38,831 bases of DNA, from the NCBI GenBank assembly GCA_001512785.1, contig LFSQ01000038.1, forward strand, positions 1 through 38,831, in the 5' to 3' direction. The notes under the pieces were generated by a model. It had not been told where the DNA came from. It saw only the letters and a list, made by a program, of their open reading frames with translations, and ran no database searches. How positions within the stretch are numbered: position 1 is the stretch's first letter; each line of letters starts with the position of its first letter. Made by a program: the position numbers and the translations under genes. This document shows, piece after piece, positions 7,579 through 15,251 of the stretch. The stretch comes from Syntrophomonas sp. DTU019 (GTDB taxonomy: Bacteria; Bacillota; Syntrophomonadia; Syntrophomonadales; Syntrophomonadaceae).

Positions 7579-8060
7579 TGTCCAGTATTCTCTGAACCAT
7601 CGGATAAGTCGAAGATACATATCCGATTCTGCTTGAAATAAACGTATGCAATAGTTGCCGCTATGGCTTGAGCCAAAAAGATCAGGGATTCTACGCCGGG
7701 GTACAGCTTTACCGTTTCATAGCTGAACGATAATAAGGACAAACATACAGGATACCATACCGTCTGCGCAACTGCCATGAAGGCAAAGCCGGTTAAAACA
7801 GAATACAGCACTTTCTTAAAAGGATAATCGGTAAAAACGGAGCACAGTACAATCAATACTATAATCCCTATAAGAGAGTGCAATCCAAAATATATAGGCA
7901 GTTTTCTTACCAGGTATGAAGTTAATGCGCTGAGAGTAGCAATGCCTAAAGCATTTCGAAACGGTACCTCCAGGTTGTAAAGCTGAAACCCAATCAAAAC
8001 CATCAATAAAGATTCGGGAATACCGACTGTAAATACAAGGTACCAGGATATGGAAATCAA
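7575..8060 (-). CDS. Small integral membrane protein, first gene of the agr-like operon
   Basis: A 161-residue, very hydrophobic protein with about five membrane spans (VFTVGIPESLLMVLIGF, ALGIATLSALTSYLV, SLIGIIVLIVLCSVF, VLTGFAFMAVAQTVWYPV, SLIFLAQAIAATIAYVYF). No enzymatic motif is visible. It starts at TTG 8060 with GAGAGGGAAG upstream and ends by ATGA overlap with the kinase. Its topology matches the membrane sensor half missing from the short kinase, so a split peptide receptor is a reasonable inference. Family assignment beyond that is not possible from sequence alone. Confidence 0.75.
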   Translation of the reverse strand: MISISWYLVFTVGIPESLLMVLIGFQLYNLEVPFRNALGIATLSALTSYLVRKLPIYFGLHSLIGIIVLIVLCSVFTDYPFKKVLYSVLTGFAFMAVAQTVWYPVCLSLLSFSYETVKLYPGVESLIFLAQAIAATIAYVYFKQNRICIFDLSDGSENTGQ

Positions 8061-8505
8061 CTTACTTCCCTCTCTTCAATAGCTTAGTACATAAATTGGC
8101 ATTTAATCAAATTACCACATAAAGCGTTATAATCCTGCTCAAAAGCCGAAAATAATAGGTTTTCCATCAAAAAAAACTTGCTGAGAGGGTATGAACTGCC
8201 GCAAAACATACATAAAAGACCGCTAAACGGGCATGAATGGACCTGAGCGGTAAACGACTTGTTTCCATATTTATATTGTGGGCAAGCAAACCGAACCGCT
8301 GCCAGTCTTTATGGGGGCGATGGCCTGGTAGTGCATTGCCGGGGCAGCCAATTAAATAAGCGCCTTTTAATCCTTTTGGATATGGATAAAATATTATATG
8401 AGGGCTAAAAAACAGAGCTGTGCGGTTTTGCTGTATAAAAAGGGATGATCAAACCAGCCCTGAAAACCCGGCCGGGTTTCGGGGCTTTGTCTATATAATG
8501 CAGAT
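8061..8505. other. Non-coding divergent region between the agr-like operon and acpS
   Basis: There is no convincing protein gene in 445 bases. TATAAT at 8128-8133 is the best + strand -10 box but its -35 is poor. An inverted repeat ACCGCT (8219-8224) / AGCGGT (8246-8251) and two TAAACG copies (8224-8229 and 8251-8256) may be regulator sites. A terminator-like hairpin closes the region on the + strand at 8457-8488, although no gene precedes it on that strand, so a short untranslated RNA is possible. Confidence 0.4.
8457..8490 (+). terminator. GC-rich hairpin with short T-rich tail before acpS
   Basis: AAACCCGGCCGGGTTT (8464-8479) is a perfect palindrome and is extended by GCCCTG (8457-8462) pairing with CGGGGC (8480-8485), followed by TTTGTCT. 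It looks like a terminator or attenuator. A TATAAT at 8494-8499 immediately after it could start acpS transcription. Confidence 0.6.
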
Positions 8506-8529
8506 ATGTGCTGGAATGGGGGCTACATA

Positions 8530-8895
8530 TTGTTAATCGGTATAGATATAATTGATATTGACAGGGTAAGAGATGCCATCCAGAGGACGCCGCGATTCTT
8601 AACCAGGGTCTATACGGCGGCAGAACGCGAATACTGCATGAGCAAGAAGAATCCCTATCCTTCCCTGGCGGTTCGTTTTGCTGCCAAAGAGGCGGTGCGC
8701 AAATTGCACCCGGCCCTGGCCAAATGCAAATGGCAGGAGATAGAGATCAAGATCAATGCCGACGGCAGTCCGGCCCTGTGTTTGCATGGGCAGGCCCTGC
8801 AGGCCCAAATGGATGCCGGGCTTGGCTCTCCCCGCATAAGTCTGTCCCACTCGGCTCAACAGGCTGTAGCGGCGGTAATCGCTACGAAAGGATGA
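8530..8895 (+). CDS. acpS: Holo-[acyl-carrier-protein] synthase
   Basis: AcpS transfers the 4'-phosphopantetheine arm of CoA to apo-ACP, switching on fatty acid synthesis; it is cytoplasmic and trimeric. About 121 residues from TTG 8530, the usual family length. Motifs are IGIDIIDIDRV at the N-terminus, RFAAKEAVRKL (Mg2+/CoA site) and ISLSHSAQQAVA at the C-terminus. TTG is chosen because GGGGG (8518-8522) is 7 nt upstream and the protein then begins at the conserved LIGIDI; the in-frame ATG at 8506 has no ribosome binding site. The next gene starts 4 nt after its stop, as is common for acpS-nnr pairs in Firmicutes. Confidence 0.93.
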   Translation: MLIGIDIIDIDRVRDAIQRTPRFLTRVYTAAEREYCMSKKNPYPSLAVRFAAKEAVRKLHPALAKCKWQEIEIKINADGSPALCLHGQALQAQMDAGLGSPRISLSHSAQQAVAAVIATKG

Positions 8896-8899
8896 CCTT

Positions 8900-10456
8900 A
8901 TGAAACTGGTTAATTCTCGCGAGATGAAACAGATCGATGCCAGAGCGATCAATGAATATAACATTCCGGGCATAGTTTTAATGGAAAATGCCGGCATCAG
9001 AACGGTAGAAGTGATTGAAGAGATACTGCATGGTTCGGCCGGCAAAACGGTGCTCATTCTGGTGGGGAAAGGCAACAACGGCGGTGATGGGCTGGTCATC
9101 GCCAGGCATTTGATGAACGCCGGAGCACAGGTGTTGGTATTTGCCCTGTCCGGACCGGAGGTATTGCCGCCGGATGCCAGGACCAATTATGAAATCCTCC
9201 GGAAAATGGGGGGGCAGATTTGTGAACTACGGCAGGAAGCAGATCTGGATAGTTTTATGCTCGGCCTTTTAAACAGTGATTTAATTGTCGACGCTCTCTA
9301 CGGAAACGGGTTTAAAGGCAGCCTGAACGATTTCGAAGCCCGCCTGGCAGACATGGTTAACCGCAGCAAAAAACCGGTAGTAGCTGTAGATATACCCTCC
9401 GGGGTAGATGCGGACACCGGCCTGGTTAACGGCACCGCTATAAAGGCTGCCCATACGGTTTGTTTTGCCCTGCCCAAAATCGGCCTGGTACTGGAACCGG
9501 GCAAGGACTATGCCGGCAGCTTGAGAATTGCCGATATCTCTATACCGCGATCGCTGTTAAGTGACGATCAATTGAAGACCAACCTCATTACCGCAGACAT
9601 GATAAGCCCTATGATTAAACCGCGCCCGGCCGAATCGCACAAAGGCACTTATGGCCATGCCCTGGTGGTTGGCGGTTCGGCAGGCCTTACCGGCGCAGTG
9701 GTCATGGCTGCATATGCTGCCCTGCGCAGTGGCGCGGGACTGGTAACGGCTGCCCTGCCGGCTTCATTGGCGCCGGTTGTGGATGGGGTTATGACCGAGG
9801 TGATGGTTGCCCCCTTGCCGGAATCAGGCGAGGCTTTGATTGGTTTGGAGGCGGTGGCGGTTTTGCTCAACCTGATGGGCACTGTATCGGTTGCGGCCAT
9901 AGGGCCGGGCATGTCAGGGCATACCGAAGCTACGGCGGTTATGCGCCATGTTCTGGAACGAGCCGGCATACCTCTGGTAATCGATGCCGACGGTTTGAAT
10001 GCCCTGGTGGGGAATACCGATATATTCAAGGATCGCCAGGTGCCTATAGTGTTGACCCCGCATCCGGGAGAGATGGCCCGCCTGACCGGCAAAAGCATAG
10101 CTGAGATCCAGGCCAACCGTATGGAAATAGCCCGCTATTATGCAATGGAATGGGGAGTAACCCTGGTTTTAAAAGGCAACAAGACCGTAGTGGCTGATCC
10201 TTTCGGCAACCTGTACATTAATACCATCGGCAACCCGGGCATGGCTACAGCCGGAAGCGGGGACGTTTTGTGCGGCATTATAACCGGGTTGATCGCTCAG
10301 GGACTAAAGGCCTCTGAGGCTGCTATCGCCGGTGTTTACCTGCATGCCCGGTGCGGGGACCGGGTAGCTGAACAAAAGGGACAACGGGGATTGATAGCCG
10401 GGGATATGATCGCGGCGCTGCCAGAGATTCTTGGTTCCTTTGAGAAAACGCTGTAA
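8900..10456 (+). CDS. nnr: Bifunctional NAD(P)H-hydrate epimerase / ADP-dependent NAD(P)H-hydrate dehydratase
   Basis: A 518-residue fusion that repairs hydrated NADH and NADPH. The N-terminal YjeF_N epimerase domain (about 1-215) has VGKGNNGGDGLVIARHL and VVAVDIPSGVDADTG. The C-terminal dehydratase of the ribokinase-like superfamily (about 225-510) has VVGGSAGLTGAV, VIDADGLNAL, LTPHPGEMARL and NPGMATAGSGDVLCGII, the last holding the catalytic Asp. ATG 8900 follows AAAGGATG. It is translationally close to acpS. Both halves look intact, so both activities are expected. Confidence 0.95.
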   Translation: MKLVNSREMKQIDARAINEYNIPGIVLMENAGIRTVEVIEEILHGSAGKTVLILVGKGNNGGDGLVIARHLMNAGAQVLVFALSGPEVLPPDARTNYEILRKMGGQICELRQEADLDSFMLGLLNSDLIVDALYGNGFKGSLNDFEARLADMVNRSKKPVVAVDIPSGVDADTGLVNGTAIKAAHTVCFALPKIGLVLEPGKDYAGSLRIADISIPRSLLSDDQLKTNLITADMISPMIKPRPAESHKGTYGHALVVGGSAGLTGAVVMAAYAALRSGAGLVTAALPASLAPVVDGVMTEVMVAPLPESGEALIGLEAVAVLLNLMGTVSVAAIGPGMSGHTEATAVMRHVLERAGIPLVIDADGLNALVGNTDIFKDRQVPIVLTPHPGEMARLTGKSIAEIQANRMEIARYYAMEWGVTLVLKGNKTVVADPFGNLYINTIGNPGMATAGSGDVLCGIITGLIAQGLKASEAAIAGVYLHARCGDRVAEQKGQRGLIAGDMIAALPEILGSFEKTL

Positions 10457-10530
10457 AATAAATAGAGGCATTTCGGTAAGATACTTACCAGCCATAACAA
10501 GAAATGTCCTAATCTTAAGGAGGAAAAGCT

Positions 10531-10989
10531 ATGCTGGCTAGGGATATCATGACCCGGGAGGTTTATGTGGCCAGACCTGATGATGAGGTGGATCGCATTG
10601 CTCGCCTCATGCTGGATAACAAGATCAGCGGCGTTCCGGTTGTAGATGAAAAGGAGCATGTGGTAGGTATAATTACCGAAAAAGACCTGATAATCAGGGC
10701 CAGGGAACTGCGGGTTCCTTTTTATGTCACTTTATTTGACAGTATTATATTCTTAGAAAACCCCATAAGATTCAATAACGAAGTAAAGAAGTATATCGCC
10801 ACCAAGGTTAAGGATGCTATGACTGCCAAAGTGATAACCGTGGAAGAGGATACCCCGGTCAGTCAGGTAGTTAAGCTGATGCAGGAGAAGAAGATCAACC
10901 GCGTCCCGGTGGTGCGCAATCACAAGCTGGTGGGGATAATTACCCGCAATGACATACTGAAAGTTCTGGTAAGCAAACATGGAAATTAG
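10531..10989 (+). CDS. Two-CBS-domain protein
   Basis: A 152-residue protein of two CBS domains, which usually bind adenine nucleotides and act as energy or ligand sensors. CBS1 (about 1-60) has MLARDIMTREVYVARPDDEV and MLDNKISGVPVVDE; CBS2 (about 92-150) has VKDAMTAKVITVEEDTPV, MQEKKINRVPVV and LVGIITRNDILKVL. AAGGAGG (10517-10523) is 7 nt before the ATG. Its last 11 bases overlap the start of alr, so the two are probably co-translated. There is no effector domain; its partner is unknown. Confidence 0.9.
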   Translation: MLARDIMTREVYVARPDDEVDRIARLMLDNKISGVPVVDEKEHVVGIITEKDLIIRARELRVPFYVTLFDSIIFLENPIRFNNEVKKYIATKVKDAMTAKVITVEEDTPVSQVVKLMQEKKINRVPVVRNHKLVGIITRNDILKVLVSKHGN

Positions 10990-12103
10990 ACGGCCAACCT
11001 GGGCGGAGATTGACCTCTCCGCAATAAAACACAATATTGCTGTATTACGGGCTTATCTGAAGCCTTCCACCCGGTTCATGGCAGTTGTGAAAGCCAATGC
11101 CTACGGTCATGGCGTCATGGAAGTGGCAAATGTCTGTGCCGCCAATGGGGTTGACTTTTTGGGGGTGGCAACCCTGGACGAGGCCATGCCGCTGGTTGAG
11201 GCGGGAATAAAGCTGCCCATTTTGGTCTTAGGCTATGTACCCGGCGAATTCGCTGAGCAGGTGATTGAGCATGATATTCGCACCGTGGTATATGAAGAGG
11301 GTTATGCCCGGGAACTGTCGCGAGCCGCGCAAAGGTTGGGCAAAGATGCCTTGATTCATTTTAAGATCGATACCGGCATGGGCAGGCTGGGCTTCCCGGA
11401 TGATGATGCGGGGATCGCAGCGGTGGTAGGGATCGCTGCTCTGCCGGGAATCAGAGCCGAAGGCCTGATGACTCATTTTGCCGAATCCGATTCTCCGCAA
11501 AGGGATTATACTTCTCAGCAGATCCAGCGTTTTATGGCCTTTAACCGCGAACTTGAAAAGCAGGGCCTGCATATTGCCATCAAGCACTGCGGCAACAGCG
11601 CTGCCATTGTCAGCTATCCGGAAGCCCATTTGGATATGGTGCGGGCTGGCATCATGCTCTACGGGCTTTACCCTGCTCCATCCATGAAAGCCTTGAATCT
11701 GGATATTATACCTGCCATGACCTTGAAGAGCCGGGTCAGTTTTGTTAAGACCCTGCCCTGCGGTGAATCGGTCAGTTACGGGCGCACCTATACATGCAGC
11801 GAAGACACTGAGGTAGCCACTATACCCATAGGTTATGCCGATGGCTATAACCGGCTGTTGTCCAATCGCGCCTACGCGATGATCAAGGGGATTAAAGCCC
11901 CCTTGATTGGAACCGTTTGTATGGATCAGTGCATGTTTGCCCTGCCCAAAGGCTCTAACGTCCAAACCGGGGATGAGGTCATTCTGTTCGGCAGGCCGGA
12001 AGACGGGATAACTGCCGATGATTTGGCCAACCTGATAGGCACTATCAACTATGAGATCGTAACCACTATCACCTCGCGAGTCCCCCGCACGTACAAACCC
12101 TAA
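10979..12103 (+). CDS. alr: Alanine racemase
   Basis: Alr converts L- to D-alanine with PLP for peptidoglycan synthesis. It has 374 residues, normal for the family. The N-terminal TIM barrel carries the PLP lysine Lys38 in MAVVKANAYGHG; the C-terminal beta domain carries the catalytic tyrosine in ESVSYGRTYT and the motif GTVCMDQCMF. The HCGNSAAIV and MVRAGIMLYGLYP segments are also typical. ATG 10979 overlaps the CBS gene by 11 bases; its ribosome binding site is weak, consistent with translational coupling. It sits upstream of a MazEF-type pair, the usual alr-mazE-mazF order of Firmicutes. Confidence 0.96.
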   Translation: MEIRRPTWAEIDLSAIKHNIAVLRAYLKPSTRFMAVVKANAYGHGVMEVANVCAANGVDFLGVATLDEAMPLVEAGIKLPILVLGYVPGEFAEQVIEHDIRTVVYEEGYARELSRAAQRLGKDALIHFKIDTGMGRLGFPDDDAGIAAVVGIAALPGIRAEGLMTHFAESDSPQRDYTSQQIQRFMAFNRELEKQGLHIAIKHCGNSAAIVSYPEAHLDMVRAGIMLYGLYPAPSMKALNLDIIPAMTLKSRVSFVKTLPCGESVSYGRTYTCSEDTEVATIPIGYADGYNRLLSNRAYAMIKGIKAPLIGTVCMDQCMFALPKGSNVQTGDEVILFGRPEDGITADDLANLIGTINYEIVTTITSRVPRTYKP

Positions 12104-12188
12104 CTGTGTAATATTGGATTTGCGAGAGAGCCAAGCCTGACCATATAATATGGGTAATGGGATAGGTATGCGGCGGAGGTGTTTTGTT

Positions 12189-12455
12189 TTGCCAGCCTCG
12201 AAGAGAATCATTGTTACAGTGCCGGAAACATTGCTCTTTGAAATGGACTCGGTTACTGTGTCGGAGTGCAAAAACCGCAGCGAGATCGTCCGCGAAGCGA
12301 TTCGTTTTTACCTGGGAGAGCGACGGCGCCTCTTGGTGCGTGAGCAGATGAAAAAAGGTTACCTGGAAATGGCAGAGATAAATTTAAGCCTTGCGTGTGA
12401 AAATATAGGGGAAGAAGAGGCCTTGGTGAACTGCATAGAAAAATTATTGGAGTGA
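12189..12455 (+). CDS. Ribbon-helix-helix antitoxin of the MazEF/EndoA type
   Basis: An 88-residue CopG/ribbon-helix-helix protein. The N-terminal strand KRIIVTVPETLLFEMDSV and the helices NRSEIVREAIRFYLGERRR form the DNA-binding dimer; the acidic C-terminal part (ENIGEEEALVNCIEKLLE) probably blocks the toxin. TTG 12189 is preferred: GGAGG at 12175-12179 lies 9 nt upstream and the protein then starts at the family's usual N-terminus. In-frame ATGs at 12150 and 12168 lie before that site. Placed between alr and the toxin, 7 nt upstream of the latter. Confidence 0.88.
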   Translation: MPASKRIIVTVPETLLFEMDSVTVSECKNRSEIVREAIRFYLGERRRLLVREQMKKGYLEMAEINLSLACENIGEEEALVNCIEKLLE

Positions 12456-12462
12456 GGCTGCC

Positions 12463-12810
12463 ATGATAAAAAGGGGCGAAATCTATTACGCTCAGCTCAA
12501 CCCGGTAGTAGGCTCGGAACAAGGCGGTATCAGGCCGGTGCTGGTAGTACAGAACGATATAGGCAATCAGTACAGCCCCACCACCATAATCCTGGCCATT
12601 ACCTCGCAGATTAACAAAGCCAAGCTTCCCACCCATGTTGAACTTAAAGGCGAAGAGTTCGGTTTAGAAAGGGATTCGGTGATTTTGGCCGAACAGATCA
12701 GGACGGTTGATAAAACCCGTTTGAAGCAGCGAATATCGGTGCTCAATGAAGATGTTATGGCCAAAGTCAATCAGGCCTTAAGTGTGAGCCTTGGTTTGAG
12801 CGAGATCTGA
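12463..12810 (+). CDS. MazF/NdoA-family endoribonuclease toxin
   Basis: A 115-residue MazF-type mRNA interferase, very close in plan to the B. subtilis EndoA toxin: MIKRGEIYYAQLNPVVGSEQGGIRPVLVVQND at the N-terminal region (PemK/MazF fold, with the conserved Gly-x-Arg-Pro), TIILAITSQ, and the C-terminal LAEQIRTVDKTRLKQRI. It cuts single-stranded RNA at a short specific site when freed from the antitoxin. The antitoxin gene directly precedes it and a terminator follows, so the alr-antitoxin-toxin unit ends here. Confidence 0.94.
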   Translation: MIKRGEIYYAQLNPVVGSEQGGIRPVLVVQNDIGNQYSPTTIILAITSQINKAKLPTHVELKGEEFGLERDSVILAEQIRTVDKTRLKQRISVLNEDVMAKVNQALSVSLGLSEI

Positions 12811-12847
12811 TACATAAGCAATTGCATATGAACATATTACCAAGCTG

Positions 12848-12875
12848 CAGGTCTTATGAGAGACCTGTTTCTTTT
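12848..12875 (+). terminator. Rho-independent terminator after mazF
   Basis: CAGGTCT (12848-12854) pairs with AGACCTG (12861-12867) around a 6-nt loop and is followed by TTTCTTTT. Confidence 0.85.
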
Positions 12876-12942
12876 GTGTACACTGGTGCATATCCTGTAA
12901 CAATGGGATACCGATTCCAAAAGCATTGTGGGAGGATATGCG

Positions 12943-13641
12943 ATGAAACCAGTTATCGGCATTACCTGCGACATATCCGGGGAAAGCGGTCAGTTGACCC
13001 TGCGCCGGCAGTACCTTGACGCGGTGATAAAAGCCGGCGGCATCCCGGTGGTTCTGCCGCCAATGCAGGAGATAGGGCTGGTCAGCGGCTGTTTTAGCAT
13101 CTGCCAGGGGTTTTTGCTGTCCGGGGGCGGGGATTTGGATCCCGGTTACTGGGGAGAATTGCCTTCGCCGGCCCTGGGGCCTATCAGCCCGGTGAGGGAT
13201 CATTTCGAGATTGTTTTGACCAGGATGGCTTTGGCCTCGGGACGACCCATTCTCGGCATATGCCGCGGCATACAGGTTTTGAATGTGGCGGCTGGAGGAA
13301 CCCTTTTTCAGGATTTGCAGACCGGAATGAGCCACCAACAAAATGCCCCGCGCAATCACCTTTTTCATGATATATTTATTGAAAAGGACAGCACTCTGGG
13401 TCGCATTTGCCATGTATCCAGGATGCGGGTCAACAGCTTTCATCACCAGGCGGTCAAACAGCTCGCTCCGGGATTCATCGCCACCGCTATGAGTCCTGAT
13501 GGGGTTGTTGAAGCCATTGAGCTGGATAGCGGCGGATTTGTAGTGGGAGTGCAATGGCACCCCGAGGATTTGGAGGATTTTGCCTCCAGGGCTTTGTTTG
13601 AAGCCCTGGTTATTTCATCCCGGCTGCAATCAAGCCGGTAA
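12943..13641 (+). CDS. Class I glutamine amidotransferase-like hydrolase (peptidase C26, PuuD-like)
   Basis: A 232-residue protein of the gamma-glutamyl-GABA hydrolase family. Nucleophile Cys107 is in LGICRGIQVLNV, and His206/Glu208 in VQWHPEDLE; the family sequence LLSGGGDLDPGYWGE is present. ATG 12943 follows GGAGG (12931-12935) by 7 nt; an in-frame ATG at 12928 precedes that site and is rejected. Members hydrolyse gamma-glutamyl amides such as gamma-glutamyl-GABA, but the substrate here is unknown. It may share a transcript with the amidohydrolase 125 nt downstream. Confidence 0.9.
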   Translation: MKPVIGITCDISGESGQLTLRRQYLDAVIKAGGIPVVLPPMQEIGLVSGCFSICQGFLLSGGGDLDPGYWGELPSPALGPISPVRDHFEIVLTRMALASGRPILGICRGIQVLNVAAGGTLFQDLQTGMSHQQNAPRNHLFHDIFIEKDSTLGRICHVSRMRVNSFHHQAVKQLAPGFIATAMSPDGVVEAIELDSGGFVVGVQWHPEDLEDFASRALFEALVISSRLQSSR

Positions 13642-13766
13642 GGTATGCTTTATAAGCCTTGCAGGCCACAGCTCCCAACCGGGGCCGGGCAGATAATGCC
13701 AGTGAGCACAGCGAACCGGCTGGGATTAGAACACATATGATATGGTGTAGGGGAAGGAGAACATTC

Positions 13767-14909
13767 ATGATAGCGTTTACCGGCGGCACCATCATAACCA
13801 TGGATGGGAAGGTATTCAGTCCCGGGACAATTCTGGTGGATGGGCCAGTTATTCACAGTGTGGGTGAAGAGTTGGAGATTCCCCCTGGCAGCAGGATCAT
13901 CGATGTTACCGGGCATTATATTATTCCGGGTTTAATTGATGCCCATACTCATCTGGGGCTGGAAGAAGAGATCTACTCCATTGAGGGCGATGATGTGAAT
14001 GAGATTGACGAACCGCTGACCCCGCAGTTGAGGGCTGCTGATGGGATCAACCTGTATGACCTGGGATTCAGCGACGCATTGCGGGGCGGTGTTACCAGAT
14101 CGCTGTGCATGCCCGGCAGCGCCAATGTGATCGGAGGTCAGGCAGTTCTGCTCAAGCACTATTCACCAGGAGCCATGCAGATGATTGACAGGAATCCCTG
14201 GGGAGTAAAAGCTGCCCTGGGGGAAAACCCCAAACGGGTTTATGGCGAACGCAAAAAGTCGCCGGTTACCAGAATGGCCAGTGCCAGTCTGCTGCGCGAG
14301 GCTTTGTATATCGCTTCACAGGCCATAGAGGATGAGCAATTGCCCGCCAAAGAACGCTTCAAATGGGAACCGCTAATGCAGGTATTGAGAAAACAACAGC
14401 CCCTGTTGGTGCATGCGCACCGTGCTGACGATATTCTTACAGCATTGCGCATCAAAGACGAGTTCGACATCAATCTGATTATACAGCATGGTACCGAGGC
14501 CTTTATGGTGGCTGAAGAATTGAAGCAACGCCAGGTACCGGTTTGTTTGGGACCGCTGCTGATCAACCGGGCCAAGGTGGAACTGAAAGAGGTTTCCTTT
14601 AAAAATGCGGCCCGACTGGCAGAAATGGGAGTACCCTTTTGCCTTATTACTGACCATCCGGTTGTACCTGTAGAACAACTCAGGGTTTGCGCTGCTCTGG
14701 CGGCCCGGGAAGGGCTGGATGAACAGCAGGCCCTTGAGGCCATTACCATCAATGCCGCTTCCATTATCGGGGTTGCTGATCGCCTGGGTTCGATCACTGC
14801 CGGCAAACGAGCCGATCTGGCTATTTTTGACGGGCACCCCCTGGACTTCCGCTCCAGGCTGGTTAAGGTCATGGTGGATGGCTTACTGTGGGGTGATAAT
14901 AATGAATAA
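13767..14909 (+). CDS. Amidohydrolase (imidazolonepropionase-like)
   Basis: A 380-residue metal-dependent hydrolase. The metal motif DAHTHLG has His60 and His62, preceded by the typical small beta domain (FTGGTIITMDGKVFSPGTI). Further ligands are likely in LLVHAHRADDI, LIIQHGTEA and LITDHPVVP; the C-terminal AGKRADLAIFDGHP closes the beta domain. AAGGAG (13755-13760) sits 6 nt before ATG 13767; the frame is open for 36 codons upstream without a ribosome binding site. The family acts on amide, imidazolone or dipeptide bonds; the substrate is unpredictable. Confidence 0.9.
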   Translation: MIAFTGGTIITMDGKVFSPGTILVDGPVIHSVGEELEIPPGSRIIDVTGHYIIPGLIDAHTHLGLEEEIYSIEGDDVNEIDEPLTPQLRAADGINLYDLGFSDALRGGVTRSLCMPGSANVIGGQAVLLKHYSPGAMQMIDRNPWGVKAALGENPKRVYGERKKSPVTRMASASLLREALYIASQAIEDEQLPAKERFKWEPLMQVLRKQQPLLVHAHRADDILTALRIKDEFDINLIIQHGTEAFMVAEELKQRQVPVCLGPLLINRAKVELKEVSFKNAARLAEMGVPFCLITDHPVVPVEQLRVCAALAAREGLDEQQALEAITINAASIIGVADRLGSITAGKRADLAIFDGHPLDFRSRLVKVMVDGLLWGDNNE

Positions 14910-15093
14910 AGGTGACATGTTTACTATATATCTCAACGGGGTCATTATGACCGTGTGCATATTGGGGGTATACAGAGAGGAATATAGCGGTGAAGAAATG
15001 GTGATCCTGGGTGTGATAGAACAGGAGAACATGATTCATGTCCCCTTAAATGAGCTGGAGTCCATATTCCAGACGAGTAAATTTATCAATTGA
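14902..15093 (+). CDS. Small conserved-looking hypothetical protein
   Basis: A 63-residue frame starting at ATG 14902 inside the last codons of the amidohydrolase. It begins MNKGDMFTIYLNGVIMTVC and ends NELESIFQTSKFIN, with an even mix of beta-prone and acidic residues, no membrane span and no recognised motif. A second in-frame ATG at 14917 follows AAAGGTGA closely. Overlap with the upstream stop suggests translational coupling. I do not recognise the family; coding status rests on overlap, length and amino acid composition. Confidence 0.5.
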   Translation: MNKGDMFTIYLNGVIMTVCILGVYREEYSGEEMVILGVIEQENMIHVPLNELESIFQTSKFIN

Positions 15094-15101
15094 CATCATC
15101 G

Positions 15102-15131
15102 GGTGCCAGGCACCACAGTTATTCACTTATT
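15102..15131 (+). repeat. Direct repeat copy 1 with palindromic head
   Basis: The copy begins GGTGCCAGGCACC and continues ACAGTTATTCACTTATT. The second copy at 16225-16254 differs at two positions, one of them the centre of the palindrome. The two lie in the same orientation on either side of the panE-like gene. Confidence 0.8.
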
Positions 15132-15142
15132 ATGCTTCAGTG

Positions 15143-15165
15143 TGTCAGGGAACGCTTCCCTGACA
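15143..15165. repeat. Perfect 10-bp hairpin between repeat copy 1 and the panE-like gene
   Basis: TGTCAGGGAA (15143-15152) pairs with TTCCCTGACA (15156-15165) around loop CGC. No T-run follows on either strand. It may be part of the repeat element or a terminator shared by the convergent genes. Confidence 0.6.
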
Positions 15166-15251
15166 TATTGGTTTTGGTATGCTTCCTTGCGGGTTTCTTC
15201 TGCATTATAGTGAGCCAACCGTAAAACTCATTGCCGGATATGCGCATCAAT

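Noticed and set aside
8080-8300. LytTR (AgrA-type) binding repeats in the agr upstream region
   Set aside because: Partial matches to the 9-bp motif occur (for example near 8191 and 8223) but their spacing does not match the known tandem arrangement, so no site is claimed.
12822-13019. 65-codon frame before the C26 hydrolase
   Set aside because: It overlaps the mazF terminator and the well-supported hydrolase gene in another frame.
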